64,000 nucleotides of DNA from CAWBKV01 sp041946675 (GCA_041946675.1 JBHGAU010000001.1:1-64000); one strand, 5' to 3'; numbered from the stretch's first letter, positions 1 through 9,494 are shown. The notes: generated by a model from the sequence alone, not told the origin. Numbers and translations: made by a program.

Positions 1-2084
1 GGCTTTGTCAGGCTTACAGCAGGCAGATCTTGGGGAATATGTTGTCCTGCAGATGTTAGCATAATTAAGGGCATATCTTTTCTGTAACTGTGAATCATCT
101 CTGCCAGCGCTATCCCATCCATGTCAGTCATATCTATGTCCAATATAGCAACATCTATAGCGACCCCATTTTGGATCATTTTAAGAGCCTCATAGCCTGA
201 TGAAACGATGAAAGGTATCATGCCCCATGAGAGAGTTTGGCGTCCCAGGATTCTCCTTAAAGTATTGTTATCGTCCATAATCAGCACGTTTCTTCTAGCC
301 AGCTGCGGCTGAGGCCTTGAAGGTAGCTTTCCTGTCTTATCAATATGATCTGCCATTGCCTTAATAGTGAAATGGAATGTCGAACCTTTTCCCTCCTCGC
401 TTTGGGCCCAGATTTTGCCGCCCATGAGTTCAACAAGCTTCTTGCTAATCGCGAGGCCGAGTCCAGTGCCCTCGTTAAGCTTAGGTGAGGTGACAATCTG
501 GCTGAAGGGCTGGAAGAGCTTGATCATCTGATTCTGCGGCATGCCTATGCCGGTGTCTTGAACAGCAAAATGAATCTCATGCAAATCGCCATCCGGCTTT
601 GAGGATACCTGCACCAATACATCACCAGTATCGGTAAACTTTACAGCGTTGCTTAGCAGGTTGGCAAGCACCTGGCGGAGCCTAGCTGAGTCACTGATTA
701 TGGTCTCAGGAACATTGCTATCCATCGTGTAGGCAAGATCAAGACCTTTCTCGGCTGCCTTTGTGGATACCAGATCCAGAGACTCCTCGATCTGCTGGCG
801 CAAATCGAATGGATGAATCTCAAGCTCAATCTTTTCTTTCTCTATCTTAGAGAAGTCGAGAACATCGTTAATTAGCGCCAGCAGAGCCTCACCGTTCGTC
901 CTCATATTATCTAGCCAATCCTTGTACTCTGGCGGCAAGGGCTCCATAAGCAGGAGGCTTGTGAAGCCGATTATTGAGTTCATAGGCGTCCTGAGCTCAT
1001 GGCTCATATTTGCAAGGAATGCTGCTTTTGCCCTGATTGCCTCCTCAGCGGCATCTTTCGCCTTGAGCAACTCTTCATTGGTCTTTTCTAGATCAGCTGT
1101 CCTCTCTTTGACCCGAATCTCAAGCTCATCATGCGCTTTTTGGAGCGCCTCCTCCGCCTGCTTCTGCCTTGTAATATCTGCCCCAATTCCAGCGATATAT
1201 TTTCGTCCGGATGAATCCTGTATGATAAATTTGAAATTCTGCCAGTAGCAGCGACTCCCATCAGGATTGAAGTTCTCCTCAACGACCTCAATCGGTCTGC
1301 CTGCAGCTAACGCCATTTGATCATTCTTTCGGAACTGCTCAGCTATCTGTTTCGGCCAGATATCAAAATCAGTTTTACCGTACAAATCGTCTAGCCTAAT
1401 TCCAAATTGTTTTTCGCAAGTCTTATTGAAGTATACGTGACCACCTTGCTCATCTTTCATCCAGGCGATTGCAGGACTATTATCCATAAACAGCCTGAAC
1501 TTCTCCTCGCTATCATGCAGCGCCTCTTCGGCCTTCTTCCGCTCGGTAATATCACGGAAGATGGAAACAATACCAATCGTTTTTCCTTCGCTATCTCGAA
1601 CCGTATTTGATCTGCCTAAAACGTTGACTTCCCTACCAGTTTTAGTGGTATGGATTGCTTCAAAGAAAATCAGCTCATTCCTTCGGAATTTGTCTCTTAT
1701 TTCTTCGACAGTTTCGTTATTCGGGTATCGGCTGTTTAAGACTTCAGACGATATTTTCCCGATAACTTCTTCGGCCCTCCATCCGTAAGTTATCTCGGCA
1801 GCCTTGTTCCAACTCGTTATATGGTAGCTGTTGTCGGTCGAAATAATTGCATCCGGAACGGTATCTACAAGGTTGGCAAGGTAACGGATTCTCTCTTCGG
1901 CCTTCTTTCGCTCGGTGTCTTTCAGAGTCTCCAGCTTTATTTCATCAATGCAGGTCTGAAGGCTCTCCAGGGCATCTGAGAGGATCTCAGCAGCATTTGC
2001 AGGGTTGCTCGAACACTTTACCTGGAGTTCCTCTAATCGTTGTGAAAGCTCGGAAACCCTTTGGGAGAGGGTATCAGTGGTCAT
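1..2084 (-). CDS. Hybrid PAS sensor histidine kinase (3' end beyond window)
   Basis: Soluble sensor kinase read from an ATG at 2084 and still open at base 1, so about 694 residues are visible. Order seen: N-terminal coiled-coil-like region (about 1-60), two PAS domains (about 65-180 and 190-310), a second coiled coil, HisKA with phospho-acceptor His362 in SHELRTP, HATPase_c with DTGIGMP and GTGLGLAI boxes (about 460-575), then the start of a receiver domain (from about 595). No membrane segment is visible, so it should sense a cytoplasmic cue. The kinase core and N-terminus closely match the 1287-residue kinase at 28618-32481, so a second receiver probably lies beyond the window. The receiver-only protein at 2749-3168, same strand, may be its partner. 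The ligand is unknown. Confidence 0.9.
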   Translation of the reverse strand, partial: MTTDTLSQRVSELSQRLEELQVKCSSNPANAAEILSDALESLQTCIDEIKLETLKDTERKKAEERIRYLANLVDTVPDAIISTDNSYHITSWNKAAEITYGWRAEEVIGKISSEVLNSRYPNNETVEEIRDKFRRNELIFFEAIHTTKTGREVNVLGRSNTVRDSEGKTIGIVSIFRDITERKKAEEALHDSEEKFRLFMDNSPAIAWMKDEQGGHVYFNKTCEKQFGIRLDDLYGKTDFDIWPKQIAEQFRKNDQMALAAGRPIEVVEENFNPDGSRCYWQNFKFIIQDSSGRKYIAGIGADITRQKQAEEALQKAHDELEIRVKERTADLEKTNEELLKAKDAAEEAIRAKAAFLANMSHELRTPMNSIIGFTSLLLMEPLPPEYKDWLDNMRTNGEALLALINDVLDFSKIEKEKIELEIHPFDLRQQIEESLDLVSTKAAEKGLDLAYTMDSNVPETIISDSARLRQVLANLLSNAVKFTDTGDVLVQVSSKPDGDLHEIHFAVQDTGIGMPQNQMIKLFQPFSQIVTSPKLNEGTGLGLAISKKLVELMGGKIWAQSEEGKGSTFHFTIKAMADHIDKTGKLPSRPQPQLARRNVLIMDDNNTLRRILGRQTLSWGMIPFIVSSGYEALKMIQNGVAIDVAILDIDMTDMDGIALAEMIHSYRKDMPLIMLTSAGQHIPQDLPAVSLTK

Positions 2085-2292
2085 TCTTTACCTGGCCTAA
2101 ACTGCCATAGATAATCGCGTTTACTATCTATAATTTACCTTCGGACGTTGCTATTTGGCCGGTAATAGACTAGAAAAACCTTTTTGATAGATCCTTCAGT
2201 TGCACTCGGGCCGAAGAGATACGGCCTGCCGCCACGTCCCCGTGAGGCCAGAAGAAAAGAGCTATATGGGCAATGATAGAGCCAACTTCTGG

Positions 2293-2622
2293 CTAATAAA
2301 TCCCTGCCTTGGCCTTGTGCTTGCTTGTCTCAATCATTTCAGACCATATAGTCTGTCCGTCGCCTGCTGGAACACTTTTTAAAAGCCGCCTTCCAAGGTC
2401 GCATCTTTTCCACCTCATCACTTCAAGCGCTCTTTCAGCATCCTCAACACCAGGCTGGCTATTGAGCTTCATTGATCTTATAGTATCCGCGAGTAGCTTA
2501 ATCTTCTCGCCGTCCTCCTCCCAAATTGCCAGAGGATCGCTATCGCATATGCTTTTAGTCAGGTTCAGCCGTCTATTTAGATCATTCAGCGATATGTAGT
2601 CCGCTCCAACCATCCTCTCCAT
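2293..2622 (-). CDS. Hypothetical protein, 109 aa
   Basis: Small charged, probably helical soluble protein that I do not recognise. It lies between two signalling genes on the same strand. The start chosen is the ATG at 2622, because AAGGTG lies six bases upstream; GTG 2631 and ATG 2628 are alternatives. Amino-acid use looks like that of a real cytoplasmic protein (DLNRRLNLTKSI, DAERALEVMRWKRCDLGRR), and a competing frame on the other strand is low-complexity. There is no signal peptide, membrane segment or metal-binding motif. A role linked to the flanking kinase and receiver is only a guess from position. Confidence 0.6.
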   Translation of the reverse strand: MERMVGADYISLNDLNRRLNLTKSICDSDPLAIWEEDGEKIKLLADTIRSMKLNSQPGVEDAERALEVMRWKRCDLGRRLLKSVPAGDGQTIWSEMIETSKHKAKAGIY

Positions 2623-2748
2623 AGCCATCACCTTAACTAAATTCTGGCGGCCCGAGTCGCCTGTTTTTCCCTCCAGGTATTAACATAAAGAATTAATGAT
2701 ATAAGTAGTATTCGGTATCAAGATAGCCATATACTACAGCTATTACTA

Positions 2749-3168
2749 CTATGATGATGGCACAGTTCTCTTAACTGACGCAATGAAATCAAAGTGCTTG
2801 AGCATGGCCTGCATCTCATTCAGCCGTACTGGCTTCGCAAGATAACCATCCATACCCGCCTCAGTACACTTTTCCAATATATCAGGAAGCAGGTATGCTG
2901 TAAATGCAATTATCTTCGGCCAATCCTTCCAATGCTCACGGATCTTGCGGGCAGCCTCAAGTCCATCCATTTTGGGCATTACTATATCCATGAGCACCAG
3001 GTCGTATGGCTTCATTTCAAGAGCCCGTAAAACCTCTTGACCATTTAAAGCAATATCCGCCTTATATCCCAAGCGATCGAGCATCAGCAGAATGACCTTA
3101 CGGGTTGTTGCATCATCTTCGGCAAGAAGTATTCGCAGATGGCTTAAGCTAACGCTATTATTCACCAT
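2749..3168 (-). CDS. Receiver-only response regulator (CheY-like)
   Basis: Single receiver domain of 139 residues with the acidic pair in LAEDD, the phospho-acceptor Asp in LVLMDIVMPKMDG and the conserved Lys in YLAKPVR. It has no output domain, so it should act by protein contact or as a phosphorelay intermediate. It closely resembles the terminal receiver of the hybrid kinase at 28618-32481 (LRILLAED..., AGMDGY.KPVR), which suggests it arose from a detached receiver of such a kinase. It sits upstream of the truncated hybrid kinase on the same strand, which makes that kinase the obvious candidate partner. Confidence 0.9.
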   Translation of the reverse strand: MVNNSVSLSHLRILLAEDDATTRKVILLMLDRLGYKADIALNGQEVLRALEMKPYDLVLMDIVMPKMDGLEAARKIREHWKDWPKIIAFTAYLLPDILEKCTEAGMDGYLAKPVRLNEMQAMLKHFDFIASVKRTVPSS

Positions 3169-3261
3169 TACACTGAACCCGGTTTTCTTTTGAATGAGCG
3201 ATTATATAAAGTTAATCGAAAGACAAATAATAACAGTATCGAGAGAAGCACCTTCTCTCGC

Positions 3262-4566
3262 CTAAGGAACTAGCCTCATCCTATCCCTCGGGAAGATTAC
3301 GGCGTCACGAATGTTCTCCAGGTTGAGCATCGTCATCACAAGTCTGCTCAGTCCCATACCCCAGCCGGCATGCGGCGGCATTCCATACCTGAAGGCCCTC
3401 AGGTAAAACTCAAAGCCTGCTGGGTCCAGCCCTTTCTCTTTTATCCTTTCCACGAGGAGATTATAGTCATGTACTCTCTGTGCTCCGCTTGCAAGCTCCA
3501 TCCTGGGATGCATCAGATCAAAGCCTCTGCATACCTCAGGCTTATCCTCATAAGGCAGTGTATAGTACGGCTTTATTGACGAAGGCCAATCTGTCAGGAA
3601 GTAATGCTCCCCGATAATATTGCCAAGTAGCCTCTCGGTCTCTGTATCGAGATCGTCGCCCCACTGCATCTGCACATTCCCCTTCTCACGTGCCAGTTCA
3701 AGCGCCTCTGTATAGGTGATTCTTCTGAACGGAGTCCCCGGAATCTGAAGGTCCAAGCCAAGCACGCCCAGCTGGCGTTTGCAGTTCTCGCTTACATATT
3801 TGTAGGCTGAGACAACTGCCTCTTCCAGCATATTCATGACATCCTTATCATCGGCAAAGCTGACCTCGATGTCTATGGATATCGCCTCATTCAGGTGCCT
3901 GCGTGTATCATGTTCTTCGGCTCTAAAGATCGGCCCTATCTCAAACACCCTATCCATTCCAGCTGCCATAAGCATCTGCTTGTAAAGCTGAGGGCTCTGA
4001 TTGAGGAATGCTTCACGCTCGAAGTAGCTTATGGGAAACAGATCTGTTCCACCCTCCGTTGCAGCTGCAACGATCTTGGGAGTGAAGACTTCAGTAATCC
4101 CCTGGCTATAGAAGTAATCCCTGATGCTTCTGAGAACAGCGCTCTCGATCTCGAAGCCAGCAAGTATGCAGGGCCTTCTTATATCCATAAAGCGCGAGTC
4201 AAGGCGCGTATCAAGCTCGCAGTCCACTTTGCCTGTAGTATCAAGAGGCAGAGGACCCTCTGCTGTGCTCAGGATTTTGATCTCTAATGGAATTATCTCA
4301 AATCCTCTGGGGGCCTTGGGTTCTGCCTTCACAGTTCCCTTCACAGCAACAACGCTCTCTCGACTTAGGGATCTGACCATGTTGAAGAGTGCCCTATCTA
4401 CCATCTTTTTGACCAGGGTGACTTGTGCGATGCCCGTACGATCGCGCATCACAAGGAAACATACTCCGCCAAGATCGCGTATCTCGTGTGCCCAGCCTGC
4501 CAGAGATACCACTTTTCCATCCATATCAGGGGTTATATCGCTTGTGTAATGAGTTCTAATGATCAA
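3262..4566 (-). CDS. aspS: Aspartate--tRNA ligase, archaeal type
   Basis: Class IIb aminoacyl-tRNA synthetase of 434 residues, the usual archaeal length with no bacterial insertion domain. The N-terminal OB-fold (about 1-105) binds the anticodon. The catalytic core carries motif 2 around FRAEEHDTRRHLNE and motif 3 at GWGMGLSRLVM, with FLNQSPQLYKQ in the active site. Archaeal AspRS is often non-discriminating and also charges tRNA-Asn for an amidotransferase; I cannot decide that here. The start is TTG at 4566, supported by GGTGAG six bases upstream and by the typical N-terminus (IIRTHYTSDI). Confidence 0.97.
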   Translation of the reverse strand: MIIRTHYTSDITPDMDGKVVSLAGWAHEIRDLGGVCFLVMRDRTGIAQVTLVKKMVDRALFNMVRSLSRESVVAVKGTVKAEPKAPRGFEIIPLEIKILSTAEGPLPLDTTGKVDCELDTRLDSRFMDIRRPCILAGFEIESAVLRSIRDYFYSQGITEVFTPKIVAAATEGGTDLFPISYFEREAFLNQSPQLYKQMLMAAGMDRVFEIGPIFRAEEHDTRRHLNEAISIDIEVSFADDKDVMNMLEEAVVSAYKYVSENCKRQLGVLGLDLQIPGTPFRRITYTEALELAREKGNVQMQWGDDLDTETERLLGNIIGEHYFLTDWPSSIKPYYTLPYEDKPEVCRGFDLMHPRMELASGAQRVHDYNLLVERIKEKGLDPAGFEFYLRAFRYGMPPHAGWGMGLSRLVMTMLNLENIRDAVIFPRDRMRLVP

Positions 4567-4848
4567 TTTATCTCACCTTTTCAAGAATGGGTTCCTGATA
4601 TAAAAGCAGTCTGGCGATGTATGGATGAGTGGATGATTAAGTTCATCTCGACCTATGCATTTGTAGAGAAAATCTATTTTGGAAATGTGATAAAGTATAT
4701 CGATCATACTCCACCAGGATGCTGAAATCAATATGGCAAGGAGACGATCCATAGAGGTCTTGAAGATGTGCGGCACATCTCACCATCTGGGGAAGAACGC
4801 GGTAGATATATCCGTTAAGGGGTCAACGGTATACCTAGGTTTGTAGAT

Positions 4849-5088
4849 ATGGCTCCATCAGCAGAGGATCTTCTCGAGCAGGATGAGTTCTGGGTGTTCT
4901 CCTTTATCCTGGGGTGGGCCCTGTTCAACTGGCCACTTCTCACTCTTACCGTTAGGAAAAATCCATTTGATATCCCGCTTATATTGGTATATTTAACAGT
5001 GATCTGGCTGCTGATAATTCTGCTGCTGTATCAATTTGATAGAGGATATAGTGATAGAGGATATAGCAATAAGGGGGACAAAGATTGA
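4849..5088 (+). CDS. Small two-helix membrane protein, partner of the SLC5 protein
   Basis: A 79-residue protein with two hydrophobic segments (about 16-35 and 43-62) around a short polar loop, then a charged tail. The motif FNWPLL at the end of helix 1 resembles, from memory, small proteins encoded just before SLC5-type receptors and symporters (CbrX and DUF485-like partners). Its stop overlaps the next gene's TTG start in the four bases TTGA at 5085-5088, a strong sign of translational coupling. The tail RGYSDRGYSNKGD is encoded by a perfect 15-bp tandem duplication at 5038-5067, just before the next gene's ribosome site. An accessory subunit is the best guess. Confidence 0.8.
   Translation: MAPSAEDLLEQDEFWVFSFILGWALFNWPLLTLTVRKNPFDIPLILVYLTVIWLLIILLLYQFDRGYSDRGYSNKGDKD
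5038..5067 (+). repeat. 15-bp tandem duplication at the gene end
   Basis: Two copies of GATAGAGGATATAG(T/C) lie head to tail at 5038-5052 and 5053-5067. Each encodes DRGYS in the last residues of the small membrane protein. The repeat keeps the reading frame and lies directly before the GGGGG ribosome site of the SLC5 gene. Confidence 0.9.
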
Positions 5089-8000
5089 TCGGCCCGTCCA
5101 TAGCCCTCATATCTCTGGTATTGTATCTTCTGCTGCTATTCGGAATAGCCCAATATGCAGTCAGGCAGAAATTTTTGGGCAAGAGCGTAGTTTCAAACCC
5201 CTATGTTTACGCCTTGTCGCTGTGCGTATACGTCTCAGCCTGGACATTCTACGGCTCTATCGGAAGGGCAGCATCAACCGGCCTTGAGTTTCTGCCTATC
5301 TATATTGGGCCGATCCTGGCAATGCTTCTCGGCTGGGTCCTCGTGAGAAAGATAATTCGCGTCTCAAAGGAGTTCCGCCTGACCTCTATTAGCGATTTTA
5401 TCAGCTTCCGTTACGGCAGGAGCTATACTATTGGAGCCATAGTCGCCATCTTCAGTCTGGTCGCAATAACGCCTTATGTAGCTCTGCAGCTCATCGCCAT
5501 CTCCACATCGCTGGATATTCTGAGCGGACAGCATTTATTCTTTTTCGGGATGACAATAGAGAGGAAATTGGTAGTGGCTGTACTTCTAGGGGCCTTTGCG
5601 GTTTTATTCGGGGCAAGACACCTGGACCCAATGGAGCACCATGAAGGGCTGATTGCAGTCGTTGCCTTTGAATCGGTGATTAAGCTCGTAGCATTCCTGC
5701 TCGCCGGAATCTATGTCACCTATGGCATATTCGGGGACTATGGAACAATACTTGGCGAGATTGCTGCACGCCCTGAATATTCAGATCTAACAGATATCAA
5801 TTACACCATGTGGTTTTCGCTGACACTTGTATCCTTCTTTGCAATCCTATTTCTTCCGAGGCAGTTCCACGTCATGGTTGTGGAGAACTCAGAGGAAGCA
5901 CATATCAGGAAAGCAATGTGGCTATTTCCGCTCTATCTTCTGCTGATAAACATCTTCGTGCCTGCAATAGCCTGGGGCGGAATAATATCGAACGCTCCCG
6001 GGCTCAAAGATGCCTTTATAATCTCTATACCAGCTGCACATGGCCAGGATCTTCTAGCTTTATTCATATTCTTGGGCGGCGCCTCTGCCGCGACAGCCAT
6101 GGTCCTTGTTGAATCGGTAGCAGTCGGAACTATGCTCCTCAATGATTTTGAGCTGCCTTATTTACTGAGACGTATTGGTGGTGGCAGGAACCTGCCCAGC
6201 CTTCTGCTCAATATGAGGCGTCTGAACATACTTCTTGTTGTTTTCTTCGGCTATCTGTACTCCCAGGCAGTGGAATATCTAAGCCTCGCGGACATAGGCA
6301 TAGTCTCCTTCCTGGCTGTCAGCCAGTTTGCGCCTGCCGCTCTTGGAGGGCTTTATTGGAAGAGGGGCAGCAGAAAAGGCGCTATAGCAGGTCTCGCAGC
6401 AGGCTTTATTCTCTGGATATACACCGCTCTGATACCGACGATAGTTGGGGATAGCTGGCTTTCAGAAAGCCTTGTGAAGAACGGGCCATTCGGAATATCT
6501 CTTCTCAAACCTACTGCCCTTTTGGGTATGAACCTGGATATGTGGACTAACTCTCTCTTCTGGACTCTTCTGATCAACTGTGCCCTCTACGCGTTTATAT
6601 CACTGAAGTCCAGGCCGAATGCCGATGAGATGGCCCTCACTGATCAATTTATCGGTATATATAGGAAGAAGACCGGGCCCTCGCAGATCGATATGGGAAC
6701 GATTAAGCTTGGGACTGTCGATGAGCTGGAGACCACTCTCGCCCGATATATCGGCGAGGAAAGGGCCAAGCTTCTTGTAGATGCCGATCTGGCCCGCCTC
6801 GGAACTACCCGCGATAGAATAGACGCGAGGCAGCTAATAGAACTTTGGAGCGAGTTCGAGAGGACATTGACTGGCTCTATCGGGTCATCCGCCACAAGGA
6901 TGATCGTTGAGGATACTGTCACCATAAGACCCGTGCTTGAGGCAGCCGAAACTACGAAACCTGCATATGTGCTGAAATCCGGGGCGGTATACATCTCTCC
7001 GAATAAAGCCTACGAGGTCTTCAAAGATCAGATAACTCACGGCATAGAGGGGCTCTGTGTAACTCGCCTGGACCCTGAGGAGGTGAGGGTGAGGTGGGGA
7101 TTTAAAGAGACTCCCATAATCAAACTCAGCCAGGAGAAAAGGGATGATCAAAATATCTCTCCAACGAATCTGCCCCTATTATTCATGACCGTCAGATCGT
7201 TCGTCGAATCGAGCAAAAATAGCATAGTGCTTATAGACAATCTAGAATACCTTGTGAATAAGAATGCAGGCGTAGTTCCTGAAAGAGATGTACTCGACTT
7301 TATCTATGGAATGGAAACTCTCTCCAAAAGGACTCGAATGCTGCTGGCCGAAAGGCGGGAGTTTGTACATAAAGACCTGCCAAATGACGTAAACGAGGCC
7401 AAGGAGCTTCTATTTACTTTGGGACCCTTATCCGCATACCTCTTCAAGATATTCTTGGAGACTATGCTGTCAGGGCTTAAGGAGTCGGTAAGAGATCAGG
7501 TAGCAGATGAGGTAAATGCGGCTATTTCATCAGGCACATTCTTTGAGGAGGCCAAGGTTGTGCCTCAAGATGAATCAACGCTCGCATGTGAGCCTGATAT
7601 GCGCGAGGCCTTAAAATCGAAAGAATGTGACATAAAAATAAGCCCAAGCCTTGTGCTTACACGAAGAGGCTTCTTTGTGGCCATACGAAGGCTAGCAAGG
7701 ATCATCAGGAAATACGATCAAAGCTTTGATCTCATGGCAGCTGTTGGCGATCTTATGAGAAGCTACGGCAGAAGCCCCTACGAGATCACACTTATCCCTG
7801 GAACAATCTATGTAATTGAGGCTGAGAATCCCGCCGAGAGCTTTAAGCTCTTCGCTGAGTTTGTTAACCACGATATGGATGGTCTATGCATAAGCAGATT
7901 CAATCCAGATATATTGAATGAGAGGTACAATATACCCACTGAATCAATCATCTGGCTCACGCAGAAAAGTGAAGCCGGACTCAGGACAGTTGATCCGACG

Positions 8001-8267
8001 AACTTCCCGAGGCTCAGCAGCATAATATCCGAATTCCTGGAAAAGGCAAATTATCCCGTAATAATGATTGAGGGCGTAGGCTACCTCATAACACAGAGCA
8101 ACTATGAAACCGTTCTCAGGTTCATCCAGTCGCAGAGGGATGAGATTGCATTGAGGTATGCCGTAATGATCGTATATATCGATCCTCTCTCTTTGGATAC
8201 CAAGGAACTTCACAGGCTTGAAAGTGAGCTCGAACCGCTGAAAGTCCAGAATTTTTTAAATACTTAA
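5085..8267 (+). CDS. SLC5 symporter-like receptor with STAC and two DUF835 domains
   Basis: A 1060-residue fusion. Residues 1 to about 525 form a sodium:solute symporter (SLC5) fold with roughly 13 hydrophobic helices. Residues about 545-611 (LETTLARYIGEERAKLL, then TGSIGSSATRMIVEDTV) match the STAC domain that in bacteria joins SLC5 receptors to histidine kinases (CbrA, CrbS). Instead of a kinase, the C-terminus carries two DUF835 domains (about 626-763 and 905-1050), an archaeal domain of unknown function. The two share the patterns GLC(V/I)(T/S)R..P and NP(L/R)-like PTN(L/F)P. The start is TTG, with GGGGG a few bases upstream, overlapping the previous gene. It may transport, sense, or do both; the solute is unknown. 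Acetate is attractive only by analogy with CrbS. Confidence 0.9.
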   Translation: MIGPSIALISLVLYLLLLFGIAQYAVRQKFLGKSVVSNPYVYALSLCVYVSAWTFYGSIGRAASTGLEFLPIYIGPILAMLLGWVLVRKIIRVSKEFRLTSISDFISFRYGRSYTIGAIVAIFSLVAITPYVALQLIAISTSLDILSGQHLFFFGMTIERKLVVAVLLGAFAVLFGARHLDPMEHHEGLIAVVAFESVIKLVAFLLAGIYVTYGIFGDYGTILGEIAARPEYSDLTDINYTMWFSLTLVSFFAILFLPRQFHVMVVENSEEAHIRKAMWLFPLYLLLINIFVPAIAWGGIISNAPGLKDAFIISIPAAHGQDLLALFIFLGGASAATAMVLVESVAVGTMLLNDFELPYLLRRIGGGRNLPSLLLNMRRLNILLVVFFGYLYSQAVEYLSLADIGIVSFLAVSQFAPAALGGLYWKRGSRKGAIAGLAAGFILWIYTALIPTIVGDSWLSESLVKNGPFGISLLKPTALLGMNLDMWTNSLFWTLLINCALYAFISLKSRPNADEMALTDQFIGIYRKKTGPSQIDMGTIKLGTVDELETTLARYIGEERAKLLVDADLARLGTTRDRIDARQLIELWSEFERTLTGSIGSSATRMIVEDTVTIRPVLEAAETTKPAYVLKSGAVYISPNKAYEVFKDQITHGIEGLCVTRLDPEEVRVRWGFKETPIIKLSQEKRDDQNISPTNLPLLFMTVRSFVESSKNSIVLIDNLEYLVNKNAGVVPERDVLDFIYGMETLSKRTRMLLAERREFVHKDLPNDVNEAKELLFTLGPLSAYLFKIFLETMLSGLKESVRDQVADEVNAAISSGTFFEEAKVVPQDESTLACEPDMREALKSKECDIKISPSLVLTRRGFFVAIRRLARIIRKYDQSFDLMAAVGDLMRSYGRSPYEITLIPGTIYVIEAENPAESFKLFAEFVNHDMDGLCISRFNPDILNERYNIPTESIIWLTQKSEAGLRTVDPTNFPRLSSIISEFLEKANYPVIMIEGVGYLITQSNYETVLRFIQSQRDEIALRYAVMIVYIDPLSLDTKELHRLESELEPLKVQNFLNT

Positions 8268-8286
8268 AGGAGCATTACATACTCTC

Positions 8287-8529
8287 ATGATAGATCTAGG
8301 GATAGTAATATTGATTCTCGCGATAATATTCGGCCTAATTATAATTTTAAGGTCGGTCACACATTTTATAATCAATGCGATAATCGGACTGGTTATACTT
8401 TTCCTGGGGAACACATTTCTGGGGCTGGGCATAGCCTACAGCTGGCTGGTCATACTTATCTGTGCAATAGGCGGAGTGCTCGGTGCAGTACTGGTTATAG
8501 TAATACATCTGATGGGGCTCGGCTTTTAA
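8287..8529 (+). CDS. BofA-family small membrane protein
   Basis: An 80-residue, almost wholly hydrophobic protein with three or so membrane segments. The pattern HFIINAIIGLVILFLGN matches the pro-sigmaK processing inhibitor BofA family, which is widespread in archaea without any sporulation role. It begins 19 bases after the SLC5-STAC-DUF835 gene on the same strand, so it probably belongs to the same transcript. Its function in archaea is unknown; an assembly or protease-modulating partner of the neighbouring membrane protein is conceivable. Confidence 0.75.
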   Translation: MIDLGIVILILAIIFGLIIILRSVTHFIINAIIGLVILFLGNTFLGLGIAYSWLVILICAIGGVLGAVLVIVIHLMGLGF

Positions 8530-8577
8530 TTTTTATCTAATATTTTATTCTAGTTTTGCTTTTAGCCTTTACCCAAA

Positions 8578-9384
8578 TTAGGAGCTTTTTTTGGCCTTCT
8601 GTACATCCCTGTGCATCCTCACGCCATCGCATGATCTATGGAAGAGGCATACAATCCCTGCCGCAAAGAGCACCGCCAATATGCCTGTCAGGAATATGCC
8701 GTCAAATACGCCTGCTCCTCCTATCGAAAGTGTCAGAGGCCGAGGAGTCTGCAGCCCCAATGGTGAAAGGGCAGGAAGGACTCCCGGTGTCAGAAGGTTC
8801 AGGATATCTGCGCCCAGGAGAGTTCCCATAGAGCCGCTTATATATGCAATCGATGGCGCGCCGTCATAGCCACGTGATATGACAAGGCCGCAGATCGCTG
8901 CCAAGGTGGGAGATACCCAGAAGGGCAGAACTATTCCCTGATTTGGCACTGGGCTTGCAAGAATATATGTTATTGCCGCCACAATAACTATCCCCAATGC
9001 GGCTTTCCATAACGATATCCTGTGGGCCACAATGATGTCGATAGATATGATTAGTGGTATTATTGCGCCCCCCACGTTGATAGCGAGATAGAAGGGATGG
9101 AAGGTTATCGGAAACCCATGAGCAAACGTGCTGGCGAGGCTGACGTACCATCCGGGATAAGAGCTTATAGTGCCTATATGAAGAGGTATATCAACCAGAC
9201 TTCCAATGATTGAGCCGAAGACTGCAAGCGATGCATGCCAGTGATCGAAGCCCACCTGTTCAAATGCAGCCTCTGTGAGCCGGAGAAACAGATAGATAAC
9301 GATTAGAGGAATTATGATGATAAGAAGCAACAGGATTATGGCGATGGGCAACGCGAATATCACCTGATCAATGAAGTAGAGCAA
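8578..9384 (-). CDS. DUF1614 integral membrane protein
   Basis: A 268-residue polytopic membrane protein with about seven to eight hydrophobic helices. The features FGSIIGSLVDIPL, GGAIIPL and SIGGAGVFDGIFLTG agree with the DUF1614 family, found in methanogens and some anaerobic bacteria and without known function. It is convergent with the BofA-like gene and has a short polar C-terminus (HRDVQKAKKSS). No enzyme motif is visible. Confidence 0.8.
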   Translation of the reverse strand: MLYFIDQVIFALPIAIILLLLIIIIPLIVIYLFLRLTEAAFEQVGFDHWHASLAVFGSIIGSLVDIPLHIGTISSYPGWYVSLASTFAHGFPITFHPFYLAINVGGAIIPLIISIDIIVAHRISLWKAALGIVIVAAITYILASPVPNQGIVLPFWVSPTLAAICGLVISRGYDGAPSIAYISGSMGTLLGADILNLLTPGVLPALSPLGLQTPRPLTLSIGGAGVFDGIFLTGILAVLFAAGIVCLFHRSCDGVRMHRDVQKAKKSS

Positions 9385-9494
9385 TCCAAAGCACCCTATA
9401 ATAATTTCGCCGGAATAGTTAATATCTCTTTCCCAAAACAGACAGCTATTTATGCCTCTGTCGAACTTGGCTGATAATATCCAAGGGTGTAACT

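Noticed and set aside
2309..2599. Plus-strand open frame opposite the 109-aa hypothetical gene
   Set aside because: Its product is Ser/Leu low-complexity, typical of an antisense shadow; the minus-strand frame has a ribosome site and normal composition.
1..3168. Possible FilI/FilR quorum-sensing system of Methanothrix
   Set aside because: FilI is a membrane sensor with an extracellular domain; the kinases here are soluble PAS proteins, so the link is not supported.
4573..4776. Minus-strand frame upstream of aspS
   Set aside because: Aromatic- and Ile-rich product without ribosome site or recognisable family; better explained as the aspS leader and promoter region.
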